Assembly: GCA_027485915.1 (NCBI GenBank)
Contig: JAIXQA010000068.1
Span: forward strand, 1 to 64,000
Direction: 5' to 3'
Length of the DNA stretch: 64,000 nucleotides
DNA from: Alphaproteobacteria bacterium
GTDB taxonomy: Bacteria > Pseudomonadota > Alphaproteobacteria > Caulobacterales > Aquidulcibacteraceae
Part shown: in pieces, positions 35,348-43,374 of the stretch
Numbering within the stretch: the first letter of the stretch is position 1
Layout: each line of letters opens with the position of its first letter
The notes under the pieces: generated by a model
Seen by the model: the letters and a program-made list of their open reading frames with translations, nothing else
Told to the model about the DNA's origin: nothing
Database searches by the model: none
Translations under genes and position numbers: made by a program

Positions 35348-36664
35348 ATGTCTGAAGCTTCCAGACCCCAAACGGTGAGTTCAGGTCTGACACTGGCCCA
35401 GAAACTGCTGGCGCGGGCATCAGGTAGCGAGCGTGTGACACCTGGCGATATTGTTGTCGTAAAGGTCGACCTTGCCATGGCTCATGATTCCAGCGGCCCA
35501 CGACGCTGGAAACCACATTTGGAGGCGCTGGGGGCAAGATTGTGGGACCCATCCCGCGTCGTCATTGTGTCAGACCATTTTGTACCCGCCGTTGATGCGG
35601 ACAGTGCGGCAATCCTTAAGTTGACACGAGATTTTGCAACGGAGCAAAATGTAGGCCACTTCTTCGATATGGAAGGTATTTGTCACGCCATCCTGCCTCA
35701 AAAAGGTCTGCTTCGACCCGGAATCCTGGTTGCGGGCGGGGATAGTCATACCCCACATGCAGGTGCCTTTGGCTGCTATGCGGCTGGGTTTGGGGCCACG
35801 GATATGCTGGGCATCTTGGTTACCGGCCAAACTTGGACAATTGTTCCCGAAACCATTCGCGTGGAGCTAACCGGTTCCTTTGGTAAGAACGTGTCTGCCA
35901 AGGATGTCATGCTGGTTTTGTGCCGAGAACTAGGCATGGATAATGCCTTTAAGGCCATTGAATATGGTGGCCCCGGCGTAGCGTCGATGTCGATGGATGA
36001 ACGTATGGTCCTCTCCAATATGGCCGCAGAATTGGGCGGCGAGGTCGGCCTCATTGGTGCTGATAAAGTTACCTTGGACCATATTCGGGCGCATGGTGGA
36101 AGCGTGTCTGAAGCCGATTTGGTTTGGCAACCCGATCTCGACGCCGCTTATGAACGATCGATTTCAATCGACCTCTCTGAGCTTGAGCCGCAAATCGCGC
36201 TGCCACATTCACCCGCCAATAGTTTTCCGATCGGCCATGCGCTGGGTTCGCCAATCCATCAGGCCTATATTGGGGCTTGCGTAGGGGCAAAACTACAAGA
36301 CCTTCACATGGCTGCGGAAATCCTGCAGGGCAGACGAACTGCCCCGGGTGTACGCCTGCTTGTCGCGCCAGCTAGCTCACAGGTGACGGCTGACGCGGCC
36401 GCAGACGGAACCTTATCAATCTTACTGGCGGCGGGAGCAACTTTATTGCCGTCGGGTTGTGGTGCCTGTGCGGGCATGGGGGCGGGGCTTTTGGCCGCGG
36501 GCGAGGTTTGTATTTCCACGACAAATCGAAACTTCAAGGGCCGGATGGGTCATGCCGACGCCTTTGTGTATCTAGGCTCGCCCTACACAGTTGCTGCCAG
36601 TGCGATTGCTGGCTGTGTCAGTGATCCTCGAACACTCTCTGCGGACATGACGGTGCCGGCATGA
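35348..36664 (+). CDS. Aconitase-superfamily hydratase, large subunit (LeuC/DmdA-like)
   Basis: Iron-sulfur (de)hydratase catalytic subunit of the 3-isopropylmalate dehydratase superfamily. [4Fe-4S] ligands are the Cys in IGACVGAKLQDLH and the two in PSGCGACAGMG. The active-site segment STTNRNFKGRMG and substrate-side GGDSHTPHAGAFG are present. Where LeuC has the substrate-binding SCTNGR, this protein has ACVGAK, as in hydratases of other hydroxy-diacids. Pairing with a small subunit and an isocitrate-lyase-type enzyme resembles the 2,3-dimethylmalate dehydratase-lyase pair of nicotinate fermenters; the substrate here is not proven. Confidence 0.88.
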   Translation: MSEASRPQTVSSGLTLAQKLLARASGSERVTPGDIVVVKVDLAMAHDSSGPRRWKPHLEALGARLWDPSRVVIVSDHFVPAVDADSAAILKLTRDFATEQNVGHFFDMEGICHAILPQKGLLRPGILVAGGDSHTPHAGAFGCYAAGFGATDMLGILVTGQTWTIVPETIRVELTGSFGKNVSAKDVMLVLCRELGMDNAFKAIEYGGPGVASMSMDERMVLSNMAAELGGEVGLIGADKVTLDHIRAHGGSVSEADLVWQPDLDAAYERSISIDLSELEPQIALPHSPANSFPIGHALGSPIHQAYIGACVGAKLQDLHMAAEILQGRRTAPGVRLLVAPASSQVTADAAADGTLSILLAAGATLLPSGCGACAGMGAGLLAAGEVCISTTNRNFKGRMGHADAFVYLGSPYTVAASAIAGCVSDPRTLSADMTVPA

Positions 36665-37158
36665 CGCAAATTGAAGTGACCGGCCGCGCCTTTGTTTTTG
36701 GCGACAATATTGATACCGACCTGTTGGCACCTGGTCATTTGATGAAGCTGCCTGCGGAAGATCTCGCCCGCCATTGTTTGGAAGCAATTTCGCCCGTTTT
36801 TGCAAAATCCGTTCAGCCGGGTGACTTTGTCGTGGCTGGCAAGAATTTCGGCTTGGGCTCATCACGAGAGCAAGCTGCCATCAGCTTGCGTATTCTGGGT
36901 GTAGGGGCAGTGATTGCCCCAAGTTTTGCCCGCATTTTCTATCGGAACGCCCTGAATTTGGGGCTTCCAGCACTGTTTTGTGACGCGGCTAACCGGATTG
37001 TTGAAGGCGACCAGTTGATGGTCAACCCAGTCTTGGGCAAGATCGTGAATAAGACGCGCGGTGAGACGATATCGTGTAAGCCGATCCCAGATCATTTAAT
37101 GGCGATGGTTCGGGCCGGCGGTTTAGTCGCCCATCTAAAATCAAGACGCGGCACATAG
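36661..37158 (+). CDS. Aconitase-superfamily hydratase, small subunit (LeuD/DmdB-like)
   Basis: Swivelling-domain subunit that completes the hydratase. FGDNIDTDLLAPGHLMK and GKNFGLGSSREQAAISLRIL are the LeuD hallmarks, including the Ser/Arg active-site loop. The length of 165 residues matches archaeal-type and DmdB-type small subunits and is shorter than proteobacterial LeuD (about 200). The start overlaps the large-subunit stop by 4 bases (ATGA). Confidence 0.9.
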   Translation: MTQIEVTGRAFVFGDNIDTDLLAPGHLMKLPAEDLARHCLEAISPVFAKSVQPGDFVVAGKNFGLGSSREQAAISLRILGVGAVIAPSFARIFYRNALNLGLPALFCDAANRIVEGDQLMVNPVLGKIVNKTRGETISCKPIPDHLMAMVRAGGLVAHLKSRRGT

Positions 37159-37167
37159 GGATCGAGC

Positions 37168-38052
37168 ATGACAGAAGTTTCTTTGCACGAGCGGCTCGGC
37201 CAAAGCAAAGCCCTATTAGCCCCGGGGGCTTATGATGCTTTAAGCGCGCTCTTGGTGGAGCAAGCCGGCTTTGAAGCCATTTACATGTCCGGTGCATCAA
37301 TTTCCTATACCCAATTGGGCCGGCCAGATATTGGGTTGGTTTCAGCTACTCAAGTCGCTGACATTATTGCCCGCGTCCGTGATCGTGTTCAGATTCCGCT
37401 GATCGTGGATGCGGATACAGGATTTGGGAATGCATTGAACGTTCAACACACAGTCCGCTTATTTGAGCGTATGGGCGCAAATGCCCTACAACTGGAAGAT
37501 CAAACCGCGCCAAAGCGTTGCGGTCATTTGGCCGGCAAAGAATTGGTTGCAAGCAGTGAAATGGTTGGAAAAATTAAGGCCGCCGTCGATGCCCGTGCAT
37601 CCAAACAGACATTGATCATTGCCCGGACCGACGCCATCGCCGTGGAAGGTTTTGAGCGGGCCCTAGAGCGCGCGGACCTCTACCGCCAAGCCGGTGCCGA
37701 CATCTTGTTTGTGGAAGCGCCGCAAGCAATTGATCAAATGCAAGCAATTTGTCAGGCTTTTCCGAGCACGCCGCTCTTGGCCAATATGGTTGAAGGCGGC
37801 AAGACACCGCTCCTTACATGCGATCAATTATCTGAGATGGGCTATCGCTTGGTCATCGCACCGGGCTCCATGGTGCGCCTGCATGCCTATATTGCTCAAC
37901 AATTTCTCCAATCGCTTAAAGCGAATGGTACCACGGCGCTTTTCCGGGATCGCATGCTAGATTTTAAACAAATCAATGAGTTACTAGGTTTGCCTGATCT
38001 AATGGATCAAGGTGCGCATTATGAAATGCGCGGTCAAGAAGCTGCCGAATAA
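37168..38052 (+). CDS. Isocitrate lyase/PEP mutase-superfamily lyase
   Basis: TIM-barrel carbon-carbon lyase. The metal-binding DADTGFGN (81-88), QLEDQ (108-112) and the signature Lys116-Arg-Cys118-Gly-His120 (PKRCGH) with its catalytic Cys are intact, so lyase activity is expected. Close relatives include 2-methylisocitrate lyase, 2,3-dimethylmalate lyase and oxaloacetate decarboxylase. Encoded 9 bases after the hydratase small subunit, it would split the hydrated product, probably giving pyruvate plus a carboxylate. No methylcitrate synthase is nearby. Confidence 0.9.
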   Translation: MTEVSLHERLGQSKALLAPGAYDALSALLVEQAGFEAIYMSGASISYTQLGRPDIGLVSATQVADIIARVRDRVQIPLIVDADTGFGNALNVQHTVRLFERMGANALQLEDQTAPKRCGHLAGKELVASSEMVGKIKAAVDARASKQTLIIARTDAIAVEGFERALERADLYRQAGADILFVEAPQAIDQMQAICQAFPSTPLLANMVEGGKTPLLTCDQLSEMGYRLVIAPGSMVRLHAYIAQQFLQSLKANGTTALFRDRMLDFKQINELLGLPDLMDQGAHYEMRGQEAAE

Positions 38053-38122
38053 CCCATCCAGAATGTAAGGCTTTTTTCACTGCGTTTCGTTACAATCTTG
38101 TCTCTATGTTGCCAGATTTTGG

Positions 38123-38950
38123 ATGCATGTAGACACTATGGTGATTAGGCACGGTCTCGTCAGTGGAAGGCATCTGGGTTCAGGTGTTGGGGCTCAGCTG
38201 ATTTTGAGCTGGCTTTCGTGCATCTTCATGGCTTTTAGCCTTTTCATTGGCGGCCCGGTGGCTGCCCAAGCGCCGAAGCGTGGCGGCGACCTTACCCTAA
38301 ATGACATGTTCTCCAGCCCCAATGCCGCTGCAGCACAAGCGGTCTCCTTTAGTGCCGGGCCAAACAACCTTCGCTTTGTGCTCGACCGATCCCAGCCGCG
38401 TGTTGTCTTGCTGCGATTTGACGGCGATCCTGAGGTTTGGGCCCTGACTTCGCAATGGGGTCCTCGCGGTGACGAGTTTCTCCGCAATGATATTGGCGAA
38501 GTCATTGTGCGCATCACGACACTGGGCGGCGTAACGGTCTATGGTCCACTTGGAACCAATGGCGGTCTTGCTGCGAGTGAAGGCCGCGCAAAGACGCTAT
38601 CCGCACCAGCAAGAAGCGAAGGTAATTTGCAGGCGACTTTGGAAAAGGCGCTGCGCTGGTTTGACAAATTTTCTAACCGCAGCATTCGGGTTGAAGCTGC
38701 CGGAACCTTGCCACCTGCTTTGGTGTATGAGGCGCTGGAGCGCGCTGCCCAGGGCATGTCCCGTGCTCCACGGGGCTATTTTGGTAGACCAGAACGACGC
38801 GTCAAACTTATTCGCGTCCAACGGAGCTTTGATCGGCCAAGTGTCCGTTGGCAGGCCGGCGTTTTGACGATTGGCGTTGTGCCAGGGGCTGGTTATGCTG
38901 GAAGACCGTCCAGCGCTGCCGTTCTTTTGGCGCTAACAAAGGGCAATTAG
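38123..38950 (+). CDS. Uncharacterised secreted protein (possibly DUF4908)
   Basis: An N-terminal hydrophobic segment (LILSWLSCIFMAFSLFIGG) ends near VAAQA, consistent with a signal peptide with a long n-region. The 230-residue mature part has no recognisable motif; it is rich in Arg and Ala with segments such as NDMFSSPNAAAAQAVSF and ERRVKLIRVQRSFDRPSVRW. It resembles, from memory only, caulobacterial DUF4908 proteins. The start could be 38123 or Met6 at 38138. It lies 70 bases after the lyase gene and ahead of the HIG1 and SDR genes. Confidence 0.65.
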   Translation: MHVDTMVIRHGLVSGRHLGSGVGAQLILSWLSCIFMAFSLFIGGPVAAQAPKRGGDLTLNDMFSSPNAAAAQAVSFSAGPNNLRFVLDRSQPRVVLLRFDGDPEVWALTSQWGPRGDEFLRNDIGEVIVRITTLGGVTVYGPLGTNGGLAASEGRAKTLSAPARSEGNLQATLEKALRWFDKFSNRSIRVEAAGTLPPALVYEALERAAQGMSRAPRGYFGRPERRVKLIRVQRSFDRPSVRWQAGVLTIGVVPGAGYAGRPSSAAVLLALTKGN

Positions 38951-39006
38951 TCGCAGGACAGACTCAAGCGATTGCCCGAACCATACGCCCGGCATATATC
39001 AGCCTC

Positions 39007-39213
39007 ATGACCTTACAACCCCTCAATATTGCTATTTTCGTGGCTATGGCCATTGTTCTGACCGTATTGGTCGTTGGCATCGCCAATTTGGCCATGACGG
39101 GCGACAAGGCACGTTCCCGCTCCAACCAGTTGATGCGGCTACGCGTTTTGGTTCAATTTATCGCCGTAGCTCTCTTGATGGTGGGCTTCTGGCTTAAAAC
39201 ACGCGCCGGATGA
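39007..39213 (+). CDS. HIG1-domain twin transmembrane protein
   Basis: A 68-residue protein with two hydrophobic helices (IAIFVAMAIVLTVLVVGIAN and FIAVALLMVGFWL) joined by a short basic loop containing RSNQLMRLRVLVQ, the HIG1 signature. Mitochondrial HIG1 proteins modulate respiratory supercomplexes; bacterial ones are mostly uncharacterised. The ATG at 39007 is preferred to a long upstream extension that runs through the 3' end of the preceding gene. The stop overlaps the SDR start as ATGA. Confidence 0.85.
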   Translation: MTLQPLNIAIFVAMAIVLTVLVVGIANLAMTGDKARSRSNQLMRLRVLVQFIAVALLMVGFWLKTRAG

Positions 39214-39878
39214 TCAAACGAAGCTTTCCCGGAAAAGTCGCTTTAGTAACAGGCGGCGGTGGCCAGTTTGGCCGGGTCTTGTGCCAGACGCTTTCCCAGC
39301 GTGGATGTAAGCTGATCGTTGGTGACTGCGATCTAACTCGAGCACGCGAGACGGCGGCGGGTGTTCAAGGTTTGGCTCTAGGCCTTGATGTCACCGACAC
39401 AGCTATGTGGATCAATGCCGCATCTTCGGCCAGAGATCTATTTGGACCTGTCGATTACGTTTTTCATTGTGCTCACCAACATGAAGAAGGTCGCACTACC
39501 GATGAGTCAGCGCGTCTGTGGGCTACGCAAATTGCCGCACTTGAAATCGCCCAAGAAGCGTGCGGTGCCGACTTGGCAAGGACACGTGGCACACATGTGG
39601 TGTTTGTTTCTAATGCAGCTTGGATACCAGATGGTGCGAGACCGCTTTGGTCGGCTGCCGAAGCAGCTAAGCGTCACTGGCATAAAGCGCAAATAACAGG
39701 ACACAGAGGTGTTCTCAGCACCCTGATTGCCTATGATGTACCGCCACCCAAGGCCGGGAAGACTAGTCCGGACGAGATTGCCGCAGCTACCCTTTGGGCC
39801 TTGTCGCGTGGCACACACGATGCCTTCGTTCCCGGTGGGTTTGGCGTTGCAAGCTTTTGCCGCAGGGCCGCGCGATAA
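39210..39878 (+). CDS. SDR-fold protein with degenerate active site
   Basis: Rossmann-fold member of the short-chain dehydrogenase family. The nucleotide loop TGGGGQFG (14-21) and the Ser of FVSNAAW are kept. The NNAG motif is HCAH (87-90), and the catalytic YxxxK position reads Trp147-SAA-Glu151. Without the Tyr and Lys, classical redox catalysis is unlikely, so the protein may be a binding or regulatory form. Its 222 residues are slightly short. Translationally coupled to the HIG1 gene. Confidence 0.8.
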   Translation: MIKRSFPGKVALVTGGGGQFGRVLCQTLSQRGCKLIVGDCDLTRARETAAGVQGLALGLDVTDTAMWINAASSARDLFGPVDYVFHCAHQHEEGRTTDESARLWATQIAALEIAQEACGADLARTRGTHVVFVSNAAWIPDGARPLWSAAEAAKRHWHKAQITGHRGVLSTLIAYDVPPPKAGKTSPDEIAAATLWALSRGTHDAFVPGGFGVASFCRRAAR

Positions 39879-39880
39879 GC

Positions 39881-40318
39881 CTAAGCCGGCATACCCGGGC
39901 AGCGCAGATATTTTTCCGATACAGCTCCGTCCCAAGAAATGCTGGCGGTCTCATCGCTGGTCTGCTCGATAATCAAGCTGAATGATACGCCTACACCATT
40001 CCGTGCCTTAACTTCATAGCCTTTGTCGGTCGGCCTAACTGACAAAATCTTATGTCTTTCGATGCCAGATGGCCGAATACTGTCCAACCAAAGACCGGAT
40101 TCTTCATCCATCAGGACATAGCCTTGGTTCATGCGTTGCGGATTGCAGGCAATTGGACCTGCATCGCTTGGTTGCCCCATGAAGGCTGCGTTTGTGTCTT
40201 TACCTGCAAACAAAAAGTCGCGGTCGTCCGCCGAGATTTTGGCCAGCGGATCAGCCGGCGCGCAGGCTCCGCCAAGTAAGCCTGCCGCCATTATACATGT
40301 GATTAGAGTATAGCGCAT
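39881..40318 (-). CDS. Uncharacterised small lipoprotein
   Basis: A signal peptide with lipobox-like LGGAC (Cys19) is followed by 126 residues of unknown family. The body is beta-rich in appearance, with one internal Cys (IACNPQRM) and one near the C-terminus (RCPGMP), which could form a disulfide. GGGGG lies 7 bases before the ATG. Convergent with the SDR gene and upstream of nothing recognised. No function can be assigned. Confidence 0.72.
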   Translation of the reverse strand: MRYTLITCIMAAGLLGGACAPADPLAKISADDRDFLFAGKDTNAAFMGQPSDAGPIACNPQRMNQGYVLMDEESGLWLDSIRPSGIERHKILSVRPTDKGYEVKARNGVGVSFSLIIEQTSDETASISWDGAVSEKYLRCPGMPA

Positions 40319-40390
40319 CGCCAGACCCCCTTACAGAATGCGGTTGGTACCGTCCAATCGCCCCATAAGTGGATCATAGAGCGGTTAATC

Positions 40391-41686
40391 TTATGTGTTC
40401 ATACTCTGGAAAAAGTCGTCGTTATTTTTGGTCTGCTTGAGCTTGTCGAGCAGGAATTCCATTGCATCCATGGTGCCCATGGGATTGAGAATCCGACGTA
40501 ACATATACATTTTCGGCAAATGCTCTTTTGGAACCAAAAGCTCTTCTTTCCGTGTGCCCGACTTGATGATGTCGATGGCTGGGAAGACGCGCTTGTCGGA
40601 GACCTTCCGGTCCAAGATGATTTCAGAGTTACCGGTACCTTTGAACTCTTCAAAGATGACTTCATCCATCCGCGAACCTGTTTCAATCAGAGCGGTGGCG
40701 ATGATGGTCAAAGAGCCACCCTCCTCAAGGTTTCGGGCTGCACCAAAGAAGCGCTTTGGACGTTGCAAAGCATTCGCATCCACACCACCGGTCAGAACTT
40801 TGCCCGACGATGGGACAACCGTGTTGTATGCGCGGCCCAATCGGGTGATTGAGTCGAGCAGGATCACAACGTCGCGGCCATGCTCGGCCAAGCGCTTTGC
40901 CTTTTCGATCACCATCTCAGCGACTTGCACGTGACGTGTCGCTGGTTCGTCAAAGGTTGAAGATACGACTTCGCCCTTTACAGACCGCTTCATATCGGTG
41001 ACTTCTTCGGGACGCTCGTCGATCAGCAACACAATCAGATAGACTTCTGGGTGGTTGATCTCGATGGACTTAGCGACATTTTGCAAGATAACCGTTTTAC
41101 CGGTGCGAGGCGGTGCCACAATCAAAGCCCGTTGGCCTTTCCCAATTGGAGCCACAATATCGATGACGCGACCGGTGCGGTCTTTCCGCGTTGGATCTTG
41201 GATTTCTAGATGGAGACGTTCGTCTGGATAAAGCGGAGTCAGATTGTCAAAATTGACCTTGTGACGGGCTTGCTCTGGATCGGTGAAGTTGATCGTGTCA
41301 ACTTTGGAGAGAGCAAAATAGCGTTCGCCGTCTTTGGGTGCCTTCACCGGACCTTCGACCGTGTCACCGGTCCGCAAGCCGTGGCGACGGATTTGCTGCG
41401 GCGAGACATAAATGTCATCGGGGCCAGAGAGATAATTGGATTCTGGCGAACGCAAAAAGCCGAAGCCGTCTGGCAGCACTTCTAACACGCCGCCGCCGCC
41501 GATTTCTGAACCGCGCTCGGCTTGCGCTTTTAAGATTGCAAAAAGAAGGTCTTGGGTGCGCAAATTAGATGCGCCATCAATTTCTAGGGATTCTGCCAGC
41601 ACAACCAATTCAGTTGGGGTACGGGTCTTTAATTCTTGTAGGGTGGACCGGCGAGGTGGCGCGTCGATCGACAATTCCTCTGACAT
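40391..41686 (-). CDS. rho: Transcription termination factor Rho
   Basis: Hexameric RNA-dependent ATPase that ends transcription. It has an N-terminal Rho-N helical domain, a cold-shock RNA-binding domain ([20 protein letters not shown]), Walker A PPRTGKT, Walker B in [16 protein letters not shown] and the Q/R-loop region with [20 protein letters not shown]. The length of 431 residues lacks any long insertion. The ATG follows GAGG and is embedded in a perfect 12-bp palindrome. In Caulobacter rho also lies close to the hemE side of the origin. Confidence 0.97.
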   Translation of the reverse strand: MSEELSIDAPPRRSTLQELKTRTPTELVVLAESLEIDGASNLRTQDLLFAILKAQAERGSEIGGGGVLEVLPDGFGFLRSPESNYLSGPDDIYVSPQQIRRHGLRTGDTVEGPVKAPKDGERYFALSKVDTINFTDPEQARHKVNFDNLTPLYPDERLHLEIQDPTRKDRTGRVIDIVAPIGKGQRALIVAPPRTGKTVILQNVAKSIEINHPEVYLIVLLIDERPEEVTDMKRSVKGEVVSSTFDEPATRHVQVAEMVIEKAKRLAEHGRDVVILLDSITRLGRAYNTVVPSSGKVLTGGVDANALQRPKRFFGAARNLEEGGSLTIIATALIETGSRMDEVIFEEFKGTGNSEIILDRKVSDKRVFPAIDIIKSGTRKEELLVPKEHLPKMYMLRRILNPMGTMDAMEFLLDKLKQTKNNDDFFQSMNT

Positions 41687-41691
41687 GTCAG
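41680..41691. promoter_or_regulatory. Perfect palindrome over the rho start codon
   Basis: CTGACATGTCAG is a perfect 12-base palindrome with the rho ATG at its centre, directly after the GAGG ribosome site. It could act as an operator or, less likely given the lack of loop, as a dimerising RNA element. Chance remains possible. Confidence 0.35.
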
Positions 41692-41824
41692 GGCCTCAAA
41701 ATATCTTTGGTGAAAGCCGTCGTTGCAAGGACTGCAGCGGCTGTAAGGAGGTGCCAGACCGTGTTACGGCCTCAGCAACTAGTGTTCACATGACGATTAT
41801 CGCAGGCGCGGTCAAGGTGTGTCG

Positions 41825-42280
41825 TTAAGAAAAAGGCTCCAAGACAACCATAAAGACAGCAACAATCATCAAAACAAATGGCAGTTCATTCAAAAAACGA
41901 AAAGCCACATGGTTTAATGGGCGCTCCCCGCGTGCAAAAGCTTTGCGCCAGCGCAGGTACGAATGGTCAACAGCTGTGATGGTAATCACCATCGCCAATT
42001 TGATCTGCATCCAAGGCTGGGCCAACAAATCCCAACCACCGCGCCCAAATAGAAGGCTTAGACCCAATATCCAGACGACAATCATAGCAGGAACCATGAT
42101 ACCGCGATGCAGGCGACGTTCCATCACGATCAATTGCTGATCTAACTCACCACCTAGAGGTGCCATCGAATGATAAACAAATAGGCGGGGCAAATACATG
42201 AGTCCCGCCATCCAAGCGATCACCGCGATCAAATGAAGGGCTCGAAAAACTTCATAATGACTGGTGATCCATGCACTCAT
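41825..42280 (-). CDS. hemJ: Protoporphyrinogen IX oxidase HemJ
   Basis: Membrane protein of the HemJ (UPF0093) family that performs the penultimate heme step in bacteria lacking HemG/HemY. Four hydrophobic helices are seen, with the conserved His in FRALHLIAVIAWMAGLMYLPRL split as FRALHLIAVIAWMAG and LMYLPRLFVYH, a second conserved segment RRLHRGIM, and later WMQIKLAMV. The ATG at 42280 overlaps the hemH stop by 4 bases, confirming a start 14 codons inside the longest frame. The length is 151 residues. Confidence 0.93.
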   Translation of the reverse strand: MSAWITSHYEVFRALHLIAVIAWMAGLMYLPRLFVYHSMAPLGGELDQQLIVMERRLHRGIMVPAMIVVWILGLSLLFGRGGWDLLAQPWMQIKLAMVITITAVDHSYLRWRKAFARGERPLNHVAFRFLNELPFVLMIVAVFMVVLEPFS

Positions 42281-43323
42281 GCAGCGCATCCACCAAATTC
42301 TGCGCGTGGACAGGAAGGACATGCCACGACGCAGCCTGTCGTGCGGGCTGCAAGGATCCGATCAGATCCTTCTAGTAGATCGGTGGTAAGGCGGGCAAGT
42401 TCGTCGATGAATTTAGCACGGGTCCCTAAAGCTGGAGCGCGCAAATAAAGTGGTACACCCACCTCATGGGCAACTTCGTAATATTCCTCGTCCAACTCAA
42501 CCAAAGTCTCAATATGCTCTGAAACAAAAGCAATTGGCACCACGATTACGGCAATCTTGTCGGCACCTGCCCGCTCAATTTCAGTCTCTGTTGCAGGACC
42601 GATCCATTTTACGGGGCCAACGCGAGATTGGTAGCAAATCGCGTGTTCAAAATTGTCTGGCAGCAACGGACGCAGTGCCGCGACAGTTTCCTCAACTTGC
42701 TTTTGATACGGGTCGCCATCGAGAATGATTTTCTCTGGCAAGCCATGGGCTGACCACAACACACGGACGCGCTGTGGTGAACCACCTGCTTGCCACGTTT
42801 CCATCACGGCTTCAGCGTGAGCTGCAATGAAACCCGGTGCATCTGGATAGCAGCAGATCAGTTTTGCAGGTCCCCCTCCCGCCTTTTTCCAAGCCTGAAG
42901 GGACGAGTCCGTCGTCGTGGTTGAAAACTGAGGATAAAGCGGTAGCAACACGGTCTCGTCTGGATTAAACGCGCGCACTTGTGCAACCGCGTCTTTCACG
43001 AACGGCTTCCAGTAGCGCATGGCAAGAAAGGTCTTTACCTCTGCTTTTTCATAGCCGGGACGCGCCTTGATCGCATTCTCAAGTGCTGCTGCTTGCGCCA
43101 AGGTTTCTGGAACCAGGGGTGAACCGCCGCCCATTTTGGCATAATTAGCCCGCGCGGATTTTGCGCGCAATGTGGAAATCAGTCTCGCCAGCATCCAACG
43201 AACGGGACCGGGTACCCTAATGATGGCAGGGTCAGAAAACAAATTCTTCAAAAAAGGGCGCACTGAATCCGGCCCATCAGGACCCCCTAGATTGAAGAGG
43301 ACGATTGCTATTTTTTGTCCCAT
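42277..43323 (-). CDS. hemH: Ferrochelatase HemH
   Basis: Inserts ferrous iron into protoporphyrin IX. IAIVLFNLGGPDGPDSV at the start and LWSAHGLPEKII with the catalytic His are family marks; the conserved Glu lies in VSEHIETLVELDEEYYE. The C-terminus has CVVACPSCPRAEFGGC, four Cys that resemble the [2Fe-2S] ligands of some alphaproteobacterial ferrochelatases. The ATG at 43323 is preferred; a TTG 13 codons upstream extends the frame. The product has 348 residues and couples to hemJ. Confidence 0.95.
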   Translation of the reverse strand: MGQKIAIVLFNLGGPDGPDSVRPFLKNLFSDPAIIRVPGPVRWMLARLISTLRAKSARANYAKMGGGSPLVPETLAQAAALENAIKARPGYEKAEVKTFLAMRYWKPFVKDAVAQVRAFNPDETVLLPLYPQFSTTTTDSSLQAWKKAGGGPAKLICCYPDAPGFIAAHAEAVMETWQAGGSPQRVRVLWSAHGLPEKIILDGDPYQKQVEETVAALRPLLPDNFEHAICYQSRVGPVKWIGPATETEIERAGADKIAVIVVPIAFVSEHIETLVELDEEYYEVAHEVGVPLYLRAPALGTRAKFIDELARLTTDLLEGSDRILAARTTGCVVACPSCPRAEFGGCAA

Positions 43324-43374
43324 AGACCTATCAATTACCTTTTTTGGCCAGCGGTAGTCCAACTTAGCCGGTAT

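Noticed and set aside
35348-37158. LeuC/LeuD of leucine biosynthesis
   Set aside because: The LeuC substrate motif is changed, the small subunit is short, leuB is absent, and the neighbours are a lyase and a GntR regulator.
37168-38052. PrpB of the methylcitrate cycle
   Set aside because: No methylcitrate synthase or PrpD/AcnD is nearby, and the hydratase is two-subunit LeuCD-like; the lyase alone cannot show that pathway.
40319-40390. Intrinsic terminator after rho
   Set aside because: Only short imperfect stems and no T-run were found on the minus strand.
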